Assembly: GCF_034057115.1 (NCBI RefSeq)
Contig: NZ_CP139195.1
Span: forward strand, 620,001-684,000
DNA from: Pseudomonas sp. AN-1
GTDB taxonomy: Bacteria; Pseudomonadota; Gammaproteobacteria; Pseudomonadales; Pseudomonadaceae
Direction: 5' to 3'
DNA: 64,000 bases
Shown here: one piece after another, positions 43,318 to 53,173 of the stretch
How positions within the stretch are numbered: position 1 is the stretch's first letter
How the letters are laid out: every line of letters begins with the position of its first letter
The notes under the pieces: model-generated
Database searches by the model: none
Seen by the model: the letters and a program-made list of their open reading frames with translations, nothing else
What the model was told of the DNA's origin: nothing
Made by a program: the position numbers and the translations under genes

Positions 43318-44442
43318 TCAGGCGGCGTTGCGACGGACCAGCTGGCCGCCCTCGCACATCAGGCAGGCGGCGACGATGTCGTCTTCGCGGTTGAGCTGGA
43401 ACTTGCCTTCGCCGTCGATGACCAGCTTGAGGAAGTCCAGCAGGTTGCGCGCGTACAGGGCCGAGGCGTCGGCCGGCACCAGCGCCGGCAGGTTGCTGTG
43501 GCCGACGATGGTCACGCCGTGGCGCATCACCACCTGGTCGGCGACGGTCAGCGGGCAGTTGCCGCCCTGCGCCGCGGCCAGGTCGATGACCACCGAGCCG
43601 GGCTTCATCGCCGCCACGGTGTCCTCGTGCAGCAGGATCGGCGCCGGACGGCCGGGGATCAGCGCGGTGGTGATGACGATGTCGGCCTGTTTGGCCTTCT
43701 CGTGCACCGCCCTGGCCTGGCGCTCCATCCAGGATTTGGGCATCGGCCGCGCGTAGCCGCCGACGCCCTGGGCGCATTCGCGCTCCTCGTCGGTCTCGAA
43801 CGGCACGTCGACGAACTTGGCGCCGAGGGACTCGATCTGCTCCTTCACCGCCGGCCGCACGTCCGAGGCCTCGATCACCGCGCCGAGGCGCTTGGCGGTG
43901 GCGATCGCCTGCAGGCCGGCGACGCCGGCGCCGAGCACCAGCACGCGGGCGGCCTTCACCGTGCCGGCGGCGGTCATCAGCATCGGCATGAAGCGCGGGT
44001 AGTGGTTGGCGGCGAGCATCACCGCCTTGTAGCCGGCGATGTTGGCCTGCGAGGACAGCACGTCGAGGCTCTGCGCGCGCGAGGTGCGCGGCGCCGCCTC
44101 GAGGGCGAAGGCGGTGATGCCGCGCTCGGTCATGCGCGCTAGGTTGGCGTTGTCGAACGGGTTGAGCATGCCGACCAGCACGGCGCCGGGCTGCATCAGC
44201 TGCAGCTCGTCGGCGTCGGGCGCGGCGACCTTGAGCACCAGGCCGGCGCCGAGGGCCTCGGCGGCCGAACCGATGCGTGCGCCGGCGGCGACATAGGCGT
44301 CGTCCGGGACGCTGGCGGCAACGCCGGCTCCCGACTGGACGACGACCTGGTGGCCCTGGCTGACGAGTTTCTTGACCGTTTCCGGCGTGGCGGCCACACG
44401 GGTCTCGCCGGGGTGGGTTTCGCGGGGAATACCGATGTGCAT
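43318..44442 (-). CDS. pntAA: NAD(P) transhydrogenase alpha subunit 1 (NAD-binding part)
   Basis: 374 residues. It starts MHIGIPRETHPGETRVAATP and carries the NAD-binding domain VLVLGAGVAGLQAIATAKRLGA. The RQD-loop region is seen in MPKSWMERQARAVHEKA. It is first of the pntAA-pntAB-pntB operon, with gaps of 29 and 1 nt. Confidence 0.96.
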   Translation of the reverse strand: MHIGIPRETHPGETRVAATPETVKKLVSQGHQVVVQSGAGVAASVPDDAYVAAGARIGSAAEALGAGLVLKVAAPDADELQLMQPGAVLVGMLNPFDNANLARMTERGITAFALEAAPRTSRAQSLDVLSSQANIAGYKAVMLAANHYPRFMPMLMTAAGTVKAARVLVLGAGVAGLQAIATAKRLGAVIEASDVRPAVKEQIESLGAKFVDVPFETDEERECAQGVGGYARPMPKSWMERQARAVHEKAKQADIVITTALIPGRPAPILLHEDTVAAMKPGSVVIDLAAAQGGNCPLTVADQVVMRHGVTIVGHSNLPALVPADASALYARNLLDFLKLVIDGEGKFQLNREDDIVAACLMCEGGQLVRRNAA

Positions 44443-44479
44443 TCCGCTCTCCTTGATTTCTGGGTCTTGACCCCGGCCC

Positions 44480-44535
44480 GTAGGGGCGAATTCATTCGCC
44501 TGCCGGGGTATCCGGGCGAATGAATTCGCCCCTAC
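44480..44535. repeat. REP-like palindrome, family A copy 4
   Basis: GTAGGGGCGAATTCATTCGC with inverse ending GAATTCGCCCCTAC, between pntAA and the enoyl-CoA hydratase gene. Confidence 0.9.
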
Positions 44536-44553
44536 AACGGATTGATGTGCCGC

Positions 44554-45321
44554 TCAGCCGCGCTTGCGCCGGGCGTAGAAGGCGTCGATGGCCTCGACGA
44601 ACTCGGGCCGCGTGGCGCAGTCGAGGAAGCCCCGGTGTTCGGCGGCGAGCTGCTCGGCCAGTGGCTGTTGCAGGGACTGGCGCAGCAGACGCTTGAGATT
44701 GGCCAGGGCGTGCGGCGCCCGTCCGGCCAGACGCTCGGCCATCTCGAGGGTCGCTTCGGCCAGCTTCTCGGCCGCCACCACGCGGTTGAGCAGGCCCAGG
44801 CGCAGCGCCTCGGCGGCATCGAACGGCTCGGCCAGCAGGGCGACTTCCAGCGCCTGGCGCAGGCCGAGCAGGCGCGGCAGCGCCCAGGAAGCGCCGCCGT
44901 CGCAGCTGGTGGCGATGTCGGTGTAGGCGAAGCTGAAGCGCGTGCCCTCGGCGGCGATGGCCAGATCGGCGCCCAGCACCAGGCTCATGCCGGCGCCGGC
45001 GGCGGCGCCGTGCACGCTGGCCAGCACCGGCTGGGGCATCTCGGCGAGCAGTTGCACGGCCTGGTGCAGCGGGCGGATCAACGCGTCGGCGGCCTCCACC
45101 GGCGCGGCGCGCATCGCCGCCAGGTCGCCACCGGCCATGAAGGCGCGACCGTTGCCACTGAGCACGACGACGCGCACGGCGCTGTCGCCGGCCAGCGAGC
45201 GGCAGGCCTCCAGCAGGGCATCGGCCAGATCGACACTCAGGGCATTGAGCACGTCCGGACGGTTGAAGCGCAGATGGGCGACGGCCCCGCTGCGCTCGAC
45301 GAGCAGAGGTGAATCGGTCAT
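44554..45321 (-). CDS. Enoyl-CoA hydratase/isomerase family protein
   Basis: 255 residues of the crotonase fold. [16 protein letters not shown] and [21 protein letters not shown] form the CoA/oxyanion site. The second catalytic Glu position of true hydratases is not obvious: [16 protein letters not shown] has no Glu. It may therefore be an isomerase or another crotonase activity. Start at [12 protein letters not shown] after CGGGAGA. It lies between two REP-like palindromes and is probably transcribed alone. Confidence 0.86.
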   Translation of the reverse strand: MTDSPLLVERSGAVAHLRFNRPDVLNALSVDLADALLEACRSLAGDSAVRVVVLSGNGRAFMAGGDLAAMRAAPVEAADALIRPLHQAVQLLAEMPQPVLASVHGAAAGAGMSLVLGADLAIAAEGTRFSFAYTDIATSCDGGASWALPRLLGLRQALEVALLAEPFDAAEALRLGLLNRVVAAEKLAEATLEMAERLAGRAPHALANLKRLLRQSLQQPLAEQLAAEHRGFLDCATRPEFVEAIDAFYARRKRG

Positions 45322-45375
45322 GGCAGTCTCCCGGGATGGGTGCAAAGCAATCGCATGAAGCCAACCTGCCGATCT

Positions 45376-45430
45376 GTAGGGGCGAACTCATTCGCCTTGC
45401 GGGTGTTTTGGCGAATGAATTCGCCCCTAC
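45376..45430. repeat. REP-like palindrome, family A copy 5
   Basis: GTAGGGGCGAACTCATTCGC (one substitution in the left arm) and GCGAATGAATTCGCCCCTAC, just downstream of etfA. Confidence 0.9.
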
Positions 45431-45445
45431 AGCGGACCAGGCGAT

Positions 45446-46378
45446 TTACAGGGCGCGCTCCAGCTCGGGCACGGCTTCGAACAGGTCGGCGACCAGGCCG
45501 TAGTCGGCGACCTGGAAGATCGGCGCCTCCTCGTCCTTGTTGATCGCCACGATCACCTTCGAGTCCTTCATGCCGGCCAGATGCTGGATGGCGCCGCTGA
45601 TGCCGACGGCGACGTACAGTTGCGGCGCGACGATCTTGCCGGTCTGCCCCACCTGCATGTCGTTGGGCACGAAGCCGGCGTCGACCGCGGCGCGCGAGGC
45701 GCCCACCGCGGCGCCGAGCTTGTCGGCCACGCCGTAGAGCAGCTGGAAGTTGTCGCCGTTCTGTATGCCGCGGCCGCCGGAGACGACGATCTTCGCGCCG
45801 GTCAGTTCGGGGCGCTCGGACTTGGCGATTTCCTCCGCGCCGACGAAGGCGGAGATGCCGGCATCACTGCCCGGGCCGACCGCTTCGATGGCGGCGCTGC
45901 CGCCCTCGCCCGCCACCGCGTCGAAGCCGGTGGCGCGCACGGTGATGACCTTGACCGAAGCCGAGGACTGCACGGTAGCGATGGCGTTGCCGGCGTAGAT
46001 CGGCCGCTGGAAGGTATCGGCGTCGATCACCCTGATAATCTCGGAGATCTGCTCGACATCGAGCAGCGCGGCGACGCGCGGCAGGTAGTTCTTGCCGTTG
46101 GTGGTGGCCGGGGCCAGCACGTGGCTGTAAGCGCGGGCCAGCTCGACGATCAGCGGCGCGAGGTTTTCCGGAAGCTGGTGGGCGTAGGCCGGGGCGTCGG
46201 CGAGCAGCACCCTGGCGACGCCGGCGACCTTGGCGGCAGCCTCGGCCACGGCGGCGCAACCCTGGCCGGCGACCAGCACGTGGATGTCGCCACCGATCTG
46301 GGCGGCGGCGGCCACGGTGTTCAGGGTAGCGGCAGCCAGGGAGGCGTTGTTGTGTTCGGCAATGACGAGAATGGCCAT
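45446..46378 (-). CDS. etfA: Electron transfer flavoprotein alpha subunit
   Basis: 310 residues. The C-terminal FAD domain is clear: [36 protein letters not shown] and [28 protein letters not shown]. It collects electrons from acyl-CoA dehydrogenases for ETF:quinone oxidoreductase. It overlaps the etfB stop by one base. Confidence 0.97.
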   Translation of the reverse strand: MAILVIAEHNNASLAAATLNTVAAAAQIGGDIHVLVAGQGCAAVAEAAAKVAGVARVLLADAPAYAHQLPENLAPLIVELARAYSHVLAPATTNGKNYLPRVAALLDVEQISEIIRVIDADTFQRPIYAGNAIATVQSSASVKVITVRATGFDAVAGEGGSAAIEAVGPGSDAGISAFVGAEEIAKSERPELTGAKIVVSGGRGIQNGDNFQLLYGVADKLGAAVGASRAAVDAGFVPNDMQVGQTGKIVAPQLYVAVGISGAIQHLAGMKDSKVIVAINKDEEAPIFQVADYGLVADLFEAVPELERAL

Positions 46379-47127
46379 CAGATCACCTTCACTTCGTTCT
46401 TCAGTTTCTCGACCAGTTCGGCCACCGACTTGACCTTGATGCCGGCGCTGCGTGCGGCCGGGGCCTCGACCTTGAGCACCTTCACCGTCGAAGCGGTGGA
46501 GACGCCCAGCGCCTCCGGAGTGACGGTCTCCAGCGGCTTCTTCTTGGCCTTCATGATGTTGGGCAGGGAGGCGTAGCGCGGCTCGTTGAGGCGCAGGTCG
46601 GTGGTGACGATGGCCGGCAGTTTCAGCGCAACGGTCTGCAGGCCGCCGTCGACCTCGCGGGTGACGGTGGCGCGGTCGCCGGCGATTTCCAGCTTCGAGG
46701 CGAAGGTGCCCTGGGCGAAGTCGGTCAGCGCGGCGAGCATCTGGCCGGTCTGGTTGTTGTCGCTGTCGATGGCCTGCTTGCCGAGGATCACCAGCTGCGG
46801 CTGTTCCTTGTCGACCAGCGCCTTGAGCAGCTTGGCGACGGCCAGCGAACCCAGCTCGTCATTGGCCTCGACCAGCACGGCGCGATCGGCACCGAGGGCC
46901 AGCGCGGTGCGCAGCTGCTCCTGGGCGGCGCTGGGGCCGACCGAAACCACCACCACTTCGCTGGCGATGCCCTTCTCCTTGAGGCGCACCGCTTCCTCCA
47001 CGGCGATCTCGCAGAAGGGATTGAGCGCCATCTTGACGTTGGCCAGATCGACACCGCTGTTGTCCGCCTTGACCCGGACCTTGACGTTGTAATCGACCAC
47101 GCGTTTCACGGGGACCAGGATTTTCAT
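46378..47127 (-). CDS. etfB: Electron transfer flavoprotein beta subunit
   Basis: 249 residues. It starts [20 protein letters not shown]. The AMP-binding and ETF signature region is [35 protein letters not shown]. It is first of the etfBA pair; the 288-bp region upstream holds no other gene and must contain the promoter. Confidence 0.97.
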   Translation of the reverse strand: MKILVPVKRVVDYNVKVRVKADNSGVDLANVKMALNPFCEIAVEEAVRLKEKGIASEVVVVSVGPSAAQEQLRTALALGADRAVLVEANDELGSLAVAKLLKALVDKEQPQLVILGKQAIDSDNNQTGQMLAALTDFAQGTFASKLEIAGDRATVTREVDGGLQTVALKLPAIVTTDLRLNEPRYASLPNIMKAKKKPLETVTPEALGVSTASTVKVLKVEAPAARSAGIKVKSVAELVEKLKNEVKVI

Positions 47128-47415
47128 GCAACCTCCAACGTATTTCGAGCAGTTGCATGGAGCCTATGGCACAGGAACATCGGCGTGCATCGTTCACTTG
47201 AACTAGTGCATGCATGATGGTGCGGCACATATTCCCTGGAGTGCCCCTCGGCATCGTCCATGAAGACTATGGGCAGATCGCGAGTCTGGATCTCTAATAT
47301 CGTTCGCGCGATTGAATACTCATAGTGCAGATGACGACCGGGCAGCAATATCAGTGCAAATCGGTCTTGGCGTCGTCTACCTGAACGATTGCCGAACAAT
47401 CACAAAGGATGAAAC

Positions 47416-48156
47416 ATGCAAAGAGCCATTCTCCTGACCGTGCTGCTCTTTTCATCGATGGCAAGAGCTGCCCCCGCCACACTCCAGCAAGTGCACGAGA
47501 TACGCACCCATGGGTTCATGCTGTGCGCGAACCTGCTCCTCTATTACAACAACCAGGATCCGACGGCCGCCTTCGACCCGGCGGCGCGCGAGGCCTATCG
47601 GCGGAATCTGCGCGAGCTCGACCCGCTGGTGACTGCGCTCGCAGACAAACCGGCGATAGCCGCGGCCCTGCAGGGGCTGAAGACCAGCATCGGCGAACTC
47701 GAGCAGCAGCCGGAAAATGCTCGCGTGCTCTATACATCGTCGCTGAATCCCGTGATGCACGCCCAGAACGATCTCGACGAGGCTGCCGGCGCGGCCTATC
47801 GCGAAGCGGAGGAGAAAGATCCTGTAGTTGCCAGCCTGCACCAGATGAGTCTGGATATGAGTCGCCTGTTGTTGATTCATCAGGGCAAGGGTTTCGACAA
47901 TCTCGGTATTCACTCGGTAGAGCTGGATGAGCACAGCATCAATACAATCGATCAGCGCATCGGTTCGAGCTATGAGAACCTGCTGAAACTCGCACCCGAG
48001 ATAAAGGCCGAACTTGACGAAGTGTGGAGAAACTACAGTTTCGTCCGCCAGCACCTGAAGGCCGACGACAAGGGTAGCGTCTCCCGAAGTGCGAGCCTGT
48101 ATCTGGGCAAGGGGGTGGAGATGCTCGACATGCTGGCCAGAAACGCTTCGCAGTAG
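47416..48156 (+). CDS. Exported protein of unknown function
   Basis: 246 residues. A short signal peptide (about 1-18, ending ARA) precedes a wholly helical, charged mature region (IRTHGFMLCANLLLYYNNQD, then repeated acidic helices). No membrane segment follows, so it is expected to be periplasmic or secreted. No family was recognised. AAAGGATGAA lies just before the ATG. It stands alone on the plus strand between etfB and the LuxR-type gene. Confidence 0.7.
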   Translation: MQRAILLTVLLFSSMARAAPATLQQVHEIRTHGFMLCANLLLYYNNQDPTAAFDPAAREAYRRNLRELDPLVTALADKPAIAAALQGLKTSIGELEQQPENARVLYTSSLNPVMHAQNDLDEAAGAAYREAEEKDPVVASLHQMSLDMSRLLLIHQGKGFDNLGIHSVELDEHSINTIDQRIGSSYENLLKLAPEIKAELDEVWRNYSFVRQHLKADDKGSVSRSASLYLGKGVEMLDMLARNASQ

Positions 48157-48274
48157 TCGCCGACAGTTCCGAATGGGGCAGCGGCAGAGCAACCGACCAC
48201 TATCCAGGTCCGCACTCCCTGTGCCGGCCTGGATCATGGTTGCGCTCCTGCCGCCGTTCGCGGCCAGTACGAAG

Positions 48275-49447
48275 TCAGCCGAGGGTGGCGACGCTGCGCA
48301 GGATCAGGCGCACCAGCATGGTCTGCCGGGTCACACCGGTCTTGGAGAAGGTCGAGCGCAGGTGCGCACGGGCGGTGTTGCGGCTGATGCCCAGCTCGTC
48401 GGACGCCTCGTCCAGGGTCAGGCCATTGGCCAGCAGCAGGGAGATCTGCGCTTCCGAGGGGGTCAGGTCGAACAGCGCGCGGACGATCTCCTGCGGTGGA
48501 CGCGACTCCTGCTCCGGGTCGCCGATGAAGATGGCCACGGCGGGACACTGCTTCGCCCCGCTCCACTCGCCCGGCGGCACCGAGCGCACCACGATGCCGA
48601 AGTCGGCGCGACCGGAGGGGCGCTGCACGCGCATGGCCTCGACTACCGAGGGATTGCCGCTCTTCTGCGACAGCAGCGCCTGCTTGATCAGCTGGCGGAA
48701 CTTCTGGCTGTCGCGCGGCGTGCCGACCTGCAGCCCGTCGCTGACCAGCTTGACGCCGTCCTTCTCCTGCACCAGCTGTTCGGCCACCCGGTTCATCTGC
48801 AGCACCTTGCCGTCCGAATCGAGCAGGATGGTGCCGACCGCCATCTGGTCCACCGCACCGGCGTACAGGTCGCGCTCGCTCTCGATGCGGTTCAGGCGCA
48901 TGTGCAGGATCATCGCCCGCTCCAGATGCGGCAGGAACAGGGTCAGCAGGTCCTTGTCGGCCTGGTTGAACGGCGGATCGTTGCGCCCGCGACTGATGCG
49001 GATGCGGCACTGGGCGCCGTCCGCGGTGTTGATGTCGGCGCCGAGCACATGGAACACGTCGGTCGGCTCCATGAAGCTCTTGTAGAAGTCCGAGTTCAGC
49101 CAGTCGTTCAGGGCGACGAACTCGGTGAGCGAGACCACCTGGCGGTTCGGCAGGTCGACGAAGGGGTCGAGGCGATAGAAGTGCTGGTGGTAGGAACTGG
49201 TGACCTCCTCCGAGGCGCCCGCGGTGGAGATGCTCAGGCCGTCCACATGCTGGCTCGGCGGGCGCAGGATGAAGGTGGCGTACTTGGAGGCCAGCAGGTC
49301 CTTGAGCTCGTCCAGGAAGGTGTTCCAGGGCACGGATTCCAGGGGGCCCTGATAGAGATGCCCGAGCATGTCGCCGAGGCGTTCCAGAGTGAGCGAAGCA
49401 GTCATGATGGGTGGTACTTTGTAATTGTTCTGGACGTTCTGCAGCAT
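48275..49447 (-). CDS. LuxR-type transcriptional regulator
   Basis: 390 residues. The C-terminal helix-turn-helix LTPSEAQISLLLANGLTLDEASDELGISRNTARAHLRSTFSKTG is of the NarL/LuxR class. The N-terminal 300 residues are sensory without a receiver-domain aspartate pattern; LDSDGKVLQMNRVAEQLV is PAS-like. Start at MLQNVQNN was chosen because AAGG lies 8 nt before it. A GTCC-N4-GGAC site lies 190 bp upstream and recurs before four nearby catabolic units. Size and context recall TeiR, the LuxR-type activator of testosterone degradation in Comamonas; that analogy is inferred. Confidence 0.86.
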   Translation of the reverse strand: MLQNVQNNYKVPPIMTASLTLERLGDMLGHLYQGPLESVPWNTFLDELKDLLASKYATFILRPPSQHVDGLSISTAGASEEVTSSYHQHFYRLDPFVDLPNRQVVSLTEFVALNDWLNSDFYKSFMEPTDVFHVLGADINTADGAQCRIRISRGRNDPPFNQADKDLLTLFLPHLERAMILHMRLNRIESERDLYAGAVDQMAVGTILLDSDGKVLQMNRVAEQLVQEKDGVKLVSDGLQVGTPRDSQKFRQLIKQALLSQKSGNPSVVEAMRVQRPSGRADFGIVVRSVPPGEWSGAKQCPAVAIFIGDPEQESRPPQEIVRALFDLTPSEAQISLLLANGLTLDEASDELGISRNTARAHLRSTFSKTGVTRQTMLVRLILRSVATLG

Positions 49448-49636
49448 ATTACGGCCTTCTGAGCTGGCGCAATGAAACGGCCGGGCAGTCCGTCGCCCGC
49501 CCTCCTGACGCATTCCGGGCGGTACCGTGGCGGGACGTGCATGAGCCCGCCACGACACGTTCGAGCGATGGCCCTGCCCCGGCTGGAGCAGGACACCCGC
49601 GCCGCCATTCTCTCCTCGTCCCACGCTTTTGCCTTA

Positions 49637-49648
49637 GTCCGCTCGGAC
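49637..49648. promoter_or_regulatory. GTCC-N4-GGAC palindrome upstream of the LuxR-type gene
   Basis: GTCCGCTCGGAC. The minus strand continues GACTAAGG, as in the sites at 57088 and 54659. Placed for autoregulation of the regulator; it also lies 66 bp upstream of the divergent SDR gene. Confidence 0.55.
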
Positions 49649-49714
49649 GTAGCGACGCCCCCGGCCGCCTGAAATAACGGCGGGATCTGGCAGACCAGCG
49701 AGGAGCGCACAGCC

Positions 49715-50548
49715 ATGCACCAACCCCAGCACCGCGTCGCAGTGATCACCGGCGCGGCCAGCGGCATCGGCCGCGGCCTGGCCGAACGGGCCATCATCGA
49801 GAGACTGCATCTGGTCCTCGCCGACCGCGACGGCGAGGCGCTCGAGCGCCTCGCGGCGCAGCTGCGCGAGCAGGGCGTGCAGGTGCTCACCCAGGTCACC
49901 GACGTGGCCGATGCGGCGCAGCTGGAGCGCCTGCGCGACGCCGCCGTGCAACGCTTCGGCGCGGTCGACCTGCTGTTCAACAACGCCGGGGTGATGCAGA
50001 CCGGCAGCTGCTGGGAACTCAGCGAGGCGCAGTGGCAGCGCGCCCTGGCAGTCAACCTGGGCGGCGTGATCAACGGCATCCGCGCCTTCCTGCCACTGCT
50101 GCTGGCCCAGGGCCGGCCGGCCCACGTGGTCAACACCGCCTCCCTCGCCGGCCTGCTCAACAGTCCGTTCATGGCCGCCTACAACGTCACCAAGCAGGCG
50201 GTGGTAGCCCTCTCCGAGAGCCTGCACTACGAGATGGCCGCCCTGAATACCCAGGTCGGGATCTCGGTGCTGTGCCCCGGGCCAGTGGCCAGCGAGATCA
50301 TGACCTCCGACCAGGGCCAGGGCGCCGGCGGCGAGCTGAACCGTCTGCTCGACGGGCAGATCCGCCAGGGCATGAGCCCGGCCGAACTGGCCGAACTGGT
50401 GTTCGCCGCCATCGCCGAGAAACGCTTCTGGATCCTGCCGCACAAGGGCTTCAAGCCGGCGCTGCGCGCCCGTCTGGAGTCGGTGCTGGAGGAGCGCAAT
50501 CCGCAATTCAACCTTTTCGACCCGCAAGGAGACGCCCATGTCGCTTGA
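49715..50548 (+). CDS. SDR family oxidoreductase
   Basis: 277 residues. TGAASGIGRGLAERA, NNAGVMQTG, Ser in NTASLAG and YNVTK give a complete classical SDR active site. The long C-terminal part (ILPHKGFKPALRARLESVLEE) is typical of bile-acid or steroid-dehydrogenase-like SDRs. It overlaps the downstream esterase gene by 11 nt, so the two are coupled. GAGGAG lies upstream of the ATG. Confidence 0.87.
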   Translation: MHQPQHRVAVITGAASGIGRGLAERAIIERLHLVLADRDGEALERLAAQLREQGVQVLTQVTDVADAAQLERLRDAAVQRFGAVDLLFNNAGVMQTGSCWELSEAQWQRALAVNLGGVINGIRAFLPLLLAQGRPAHVVNTASLAGLLNSPFMAAYNVTKQAVVALSESLHYEMAALNTQVGISVLCPGPVASEIMTSDQGQGAGGELNRLLDGQIRQGMSPAELAELVFAAIAEKRFWILPHKGFKPALRARLESVLEERNPQFNLFDPQGDAHVA

Positions 50549-51461
50549 TCCGCAGATCGCCGCCCTGCTCGCGCAGATGACCGCCCAGCCGGCCCCCGAC
50601 TTCGCCCACCTGGATGCCGTGACCCTGCGCCAGGCCAGCGCCATGCCGCCGCTGTGCGCGCCGACGCCGCTGGCCGAGGTGCGCGAGCTGAGCGTCGCCG
50701 GCGCCGCCGGACCGCTGGCGGCGCGCCTGTACCGGCCGCAGGCGCAGCCCGGGCTGCCGCTGCTGGTGTTCTTCCACGGCGGTGGCTTCGTGCTCTGTGA
50801 CCTCGACAGCCACGACGAACTGTGTCGCCGCCTGGCCCTGCTGAGCGGCGCGGCGGTGGTGTCGGTGGACTACCGCCGCGCGCCCGAGGCGCGCTATCCG
50901 GCGGCGGCGCTGGACGCCTTCCACGCCCTGCGCGACCTGGCCGCGCGCGGTGCCGAGCTGCAGGTCGACACCTCCCGCCTGGCCGTGGCCGGCGACAGCG
51001 CCGGCGCCAACCTGGCCATCGCCGCCTGCCGCCAGGCCGCGCAGCAGGGCGGCCCGCGCGTCGCCTACCAGTGCCTGTTCTACCCGGTCACCGACCTGCG
51101 CTGCGCCAGCCCCTCCTACGCAGCCTTCGCCGACGGCTACTTCCTCAGCCGGGCGATGATGGAGTGGTTCCGTGCGCAGTACCTGGAGCGCGCCGAGCAG
51201 GCCGAGGAACCGCTGGCCTCGCCGCTGCTCGCCGAGGACCTGGCGCAGCTGCCGCCGACCACCCTGCTCACCGCCGAATTCGACCCGCTGCGCGACGAGG
51301 GCGAGGCCTTCGCCGAGCGCCTGCGCACCGCCGGCGTGACGGTGCGCCTGCAGCGCGCCAGCGGCATGATCCACGGCTTCGCCAGCTTCGCCCCGCTGGT
51401 CGAGGGTGCCGCCGCGGCTCTGGAACTGGCAGCGAGCGACCTGCGTAACGCGCTGGCATAA
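50538..51461 (+). CDS. Alpha/beta-hydrolase of the hormone-sensitive lipase family
   Basis: 307 residues. FFHGGGFVLCD supplies the oxyanion HGGG, VAGDSAGANLA the nucleophile Ser, EFDPLRDEG the acid and GMIHGF the histidine, so the triad is complete. Such enzymes hydrolyse short esters and lactones. Coupling to an SDR and vicinity of a Baeyer-Villiger-type LLM monooxygenase suggest ester or lactone cleavage after ring oxidation; this is inference. Confidence 0.9.
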   Translation: MSLDPQIAALLAQMTAQPAPDFAHLDAVTLRQASAMPPLCAPTPLAEVRELSVAGAAGPLAARLYRPQAQPGLPLLVFFHGGGFVLCDLDSHDELCRRLALLSGAAVVSVDYRRAPEARYPAAALDAFHALRDLAARGAELQVDTSRLAVAGDSAGANLAIAACRQAAQQGGPRVAYQCLFYPVTDLRCASPSYAAFADGYFLSRAMMEWFRAQYLERAEQAEEPLASPLLAEDLAQLPPTTLLTAEFDPLRDEGEAFAERLRTAGVTVRLQRASGMIHGFASFAPLVEGAAAALELAASDLRNALA

Positions 51462-51465
51462 ACCT

Positions 51466-51522
51466 GTAGGGGCGAATTCATTCGCCAAAATGCCGCGTAA
51501 AGGCGAATGAATTCGCCCCTAC
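51466..51522. repeat. REP-like palindrome, family A copy 6
   Basis: GTAGGGGCGAATTCATTCGC and its inverse GGCGAATGAATTCGCCCC plus TAC, immediately downstream of the esterase stop codon. Confidence 0.9.
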
Positions 51523-51532
51523 AGGCGCCACA

Positions 51533-51575
51533 AAGCACAACGCCCGCCCTGATCTTCAGGGCGGGCGTTGTGCTT
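51533..51575. terminator. Bidirectional terminator, 20-bp perfect stem
   Basis: AAGCACAACGCCCGCCCTGA and its exact complement flank a 3-nt loop, between the convergent esterase and SDR genes. U-runs are only two residues long, but the stem is very stable and symmetric, so it probably ends transcripts from both sides. Confidence 0.75.
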
Positions 51576-51582
51576 CAGCCGG

Positions 51583-52347
51583 TCAGCGCTGCGACGAGAT
51601 ATTGCCGCCGTCCACCACGATCTCCGCGGCGTTGATGTAGCTGGCCTCATCCGACAGCAGGAAGCGCACCACCCGGCCCAGTTCCTCGGGCTGGCCGAGG
51701 CGGCCGAGCAGGATACGCCGCTCGAACATGCCCGGATGGGCTGCGGCGATGGGCGCGACCATCGGCGTGAGGATCTGCCCCGGCGATACCGAGTTGACGC
51801 GGATGCCGTCGGCGCCGAGGGCGTCGGCCATCGAGCGCACCATCGACAGCATGCCGCCCTTGGAGGCGCTGTAGGACGGGATCAGGCCGTTGCCCAGGGT
51901 GGCGTTGATCGAGGCGATGCCGACCACGGAGGAGCCGGGATTGGCGCGCAGGTCCGGCAGCATGGCCTGCACCAGCAGGGCCATGGCGCGCAGGTTGACG
52001 TTCAGCACCGCGTCCCAGCGTGCGGCGGTGAGCCCCTCCAGGCCGCTCTGGTCGACCACCCCGGCGGCGTGCACCAGGCCGCCCGGTGCGCCCAGCTCGG
52101 CGCGGGTGCGCGCCAGCGCCGGGGCGATGGCCTCGGCGTCGCACAGGTCAATGCCGATGCCCAGGCAAGGCACGGCGTACTGCTCGGCGAGGCGTGCGGC
52201 GACGGCCTGCGCCTTCTCTTCCTGCAGGTCCCAGATGGCTACCGGGCGGCCCACCGCGGCCAGGGCCTCGGCGCAGGCCTCGCCGATGCCGGAAGCGCCG
52301 CCGGTGACCAGTACCGGGCTGGCCGGCGAGTTCAACAGATTGTGCAT
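51583..52347 (-). CDS. SDR family oxidoreductase
   Basis: 254 residues. TGGASGIGEACAEAL, GIASINATLG with the catalytic Ser and YSASK are intact, and INAAEIVVDGG ends the fold. The usual NNAG is replaced by VHAAGVVDQ, as in hydroxysteroid-type SDRs. Last of a four-gene operon (flavin reductase and three SDRs), 2 nt after the upstream SDR. GAGGAG precedes the ATG. Confidence 0.88.
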   Translation of the reverse strand: MHNLLNSPASPVLVTGGASGIGEACAEALAAVGRPVAIWDLQEEKAQAVAARLAEQYAVPCLGIGIDLCDAEAIAPALARTRAELGAPGGLVHAAGVVDQSGLEGLTAARWDAVLNVNLRAMALLVQAMLPDLRANPGSSVVGIASINATLGNGLIPSYSASKGGMLSMVRSMADALGADGIRVNSVSPGQILTPMVAPIAAAHPGMFERRILLGRLGQPEELGRVVRFLLSDEASYINAAEIVVDGGNISSQR

Positions 52348-52349
52348 TG

Positions 52350-53159
52350 TTATTCTCCTCTGAGTTCGCTGGATGTCTGCGAGGTGTAATCGGTGGCGCC
52401 CACGTTAAGTTCGCAGGTCTTGCCGCCGTCGACCACCAGGCTCTGCCCGGTGATATAGGAAGAAGCGTCCGAGGCGAGGAAGAGGATGGCGTTGGCCACC
52501 TCGATCGGCTCGCCGATGCGCCGCAGCGGCACGGTGCGGGCGGTGCCGGCGATCATCTGCTCGCTGCGCAGCGCCTCACGGGTGCCCTCGCTCCACACCA
52601 CGCCGGGAATGACCACGTTGACGCGGATGTTCTCGGCGGCGCCCTCCAGGGCCGCCGCGCGGCTGAAGTTGAGCACGCCGGCCTTGGCCGCGCCATAGGC
52701 GGACAGCCCAGGGCTGCCGAGCAGGCCGACCACCGAGCCGAGGTTCACGATCGAGCCGCCGCGGCCGGCCATGGCGCGGAACGCCGCGCGGGTGCCGAAG
52801 AAGGCCACGTCCAGGCTGCCGCGCAGGCTGCGCTGCCAGTCCTCGGTGCTGAGCTGGGCCAGCGGGCCCCAGGTGTAGTTGACGGCGTTGTTGACCATCA
52901 CGTCGAGCTGGCCGAAACGCTCGACGGTGCGAGCTACCGCCTCATCGATGGCCTGCTCGTCGGTGACGTCGGCCTGCACCCAGTCCGCCTCGCCGCCGGC
53001 CGCGCGGATCTTCTCCACCACGGCCTCCAGCGGGGCCTGGCGGCGCCCGCAGACCATCACCTTCGCGCCCTGGGCGGCGAACAGTTGCGCGGCGGCCGCG
53101 CCGATGCCGGTGCCGGCGCCGCTGATCAGTGCCACTTTGTCCTGCATGCTCACACTCAT
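52350..53159 (-). CDS. SDR family oxidoreductase
   Basis: 269 residues. SGAGTGIGAAAAQLF, NNAVNYTWG (NNAG variant), NLGSVVGL with the catalytic Ser, YGAAK and ITGQSLVVDGG. The C-terminus (ELNVGATDYTSQTSSELRGE) extends beyond the usual SDR end. Second SDR of the operon; the start was placed at MSVSMQDKVALI after AAGGAGAAC. Confidence 0.88.
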   Translation of the reverse strand: MSVSMQDKVALISGAGTGIGAAAAQLFAAQGAKVMVCGRRQAPLEAVVEKIRAAGGEADWVQADVTDEQAIDEAVARTVERFGQLDVMVNNAVNYTWGPLAQLSTEDWQRSLRGSLDVAFFGTRAAFRAMAGRGGSIVNLGSVVGLLGSPGLSAYGAAKAGVLNFSRAAALEGAAENIRVNVVIPGVVWSEGTREALRSEQMIAGTARTVPLRRIGEPIEVANAILFLASDASSYITGQSLVVDGGKTCELNVGATDYTSQTSSELRGE

Positions 53160-53173
53160 GGTCGTTCTCCTTG

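Noticed and set aside
44554-45321. Assigning the crotonase-family gene as paaF/paaG or as a phenylacetate gene
   Set aside because: No other paa genes are nearby and the catalytic glutamates could not be placed with confidence, so only the family is given.
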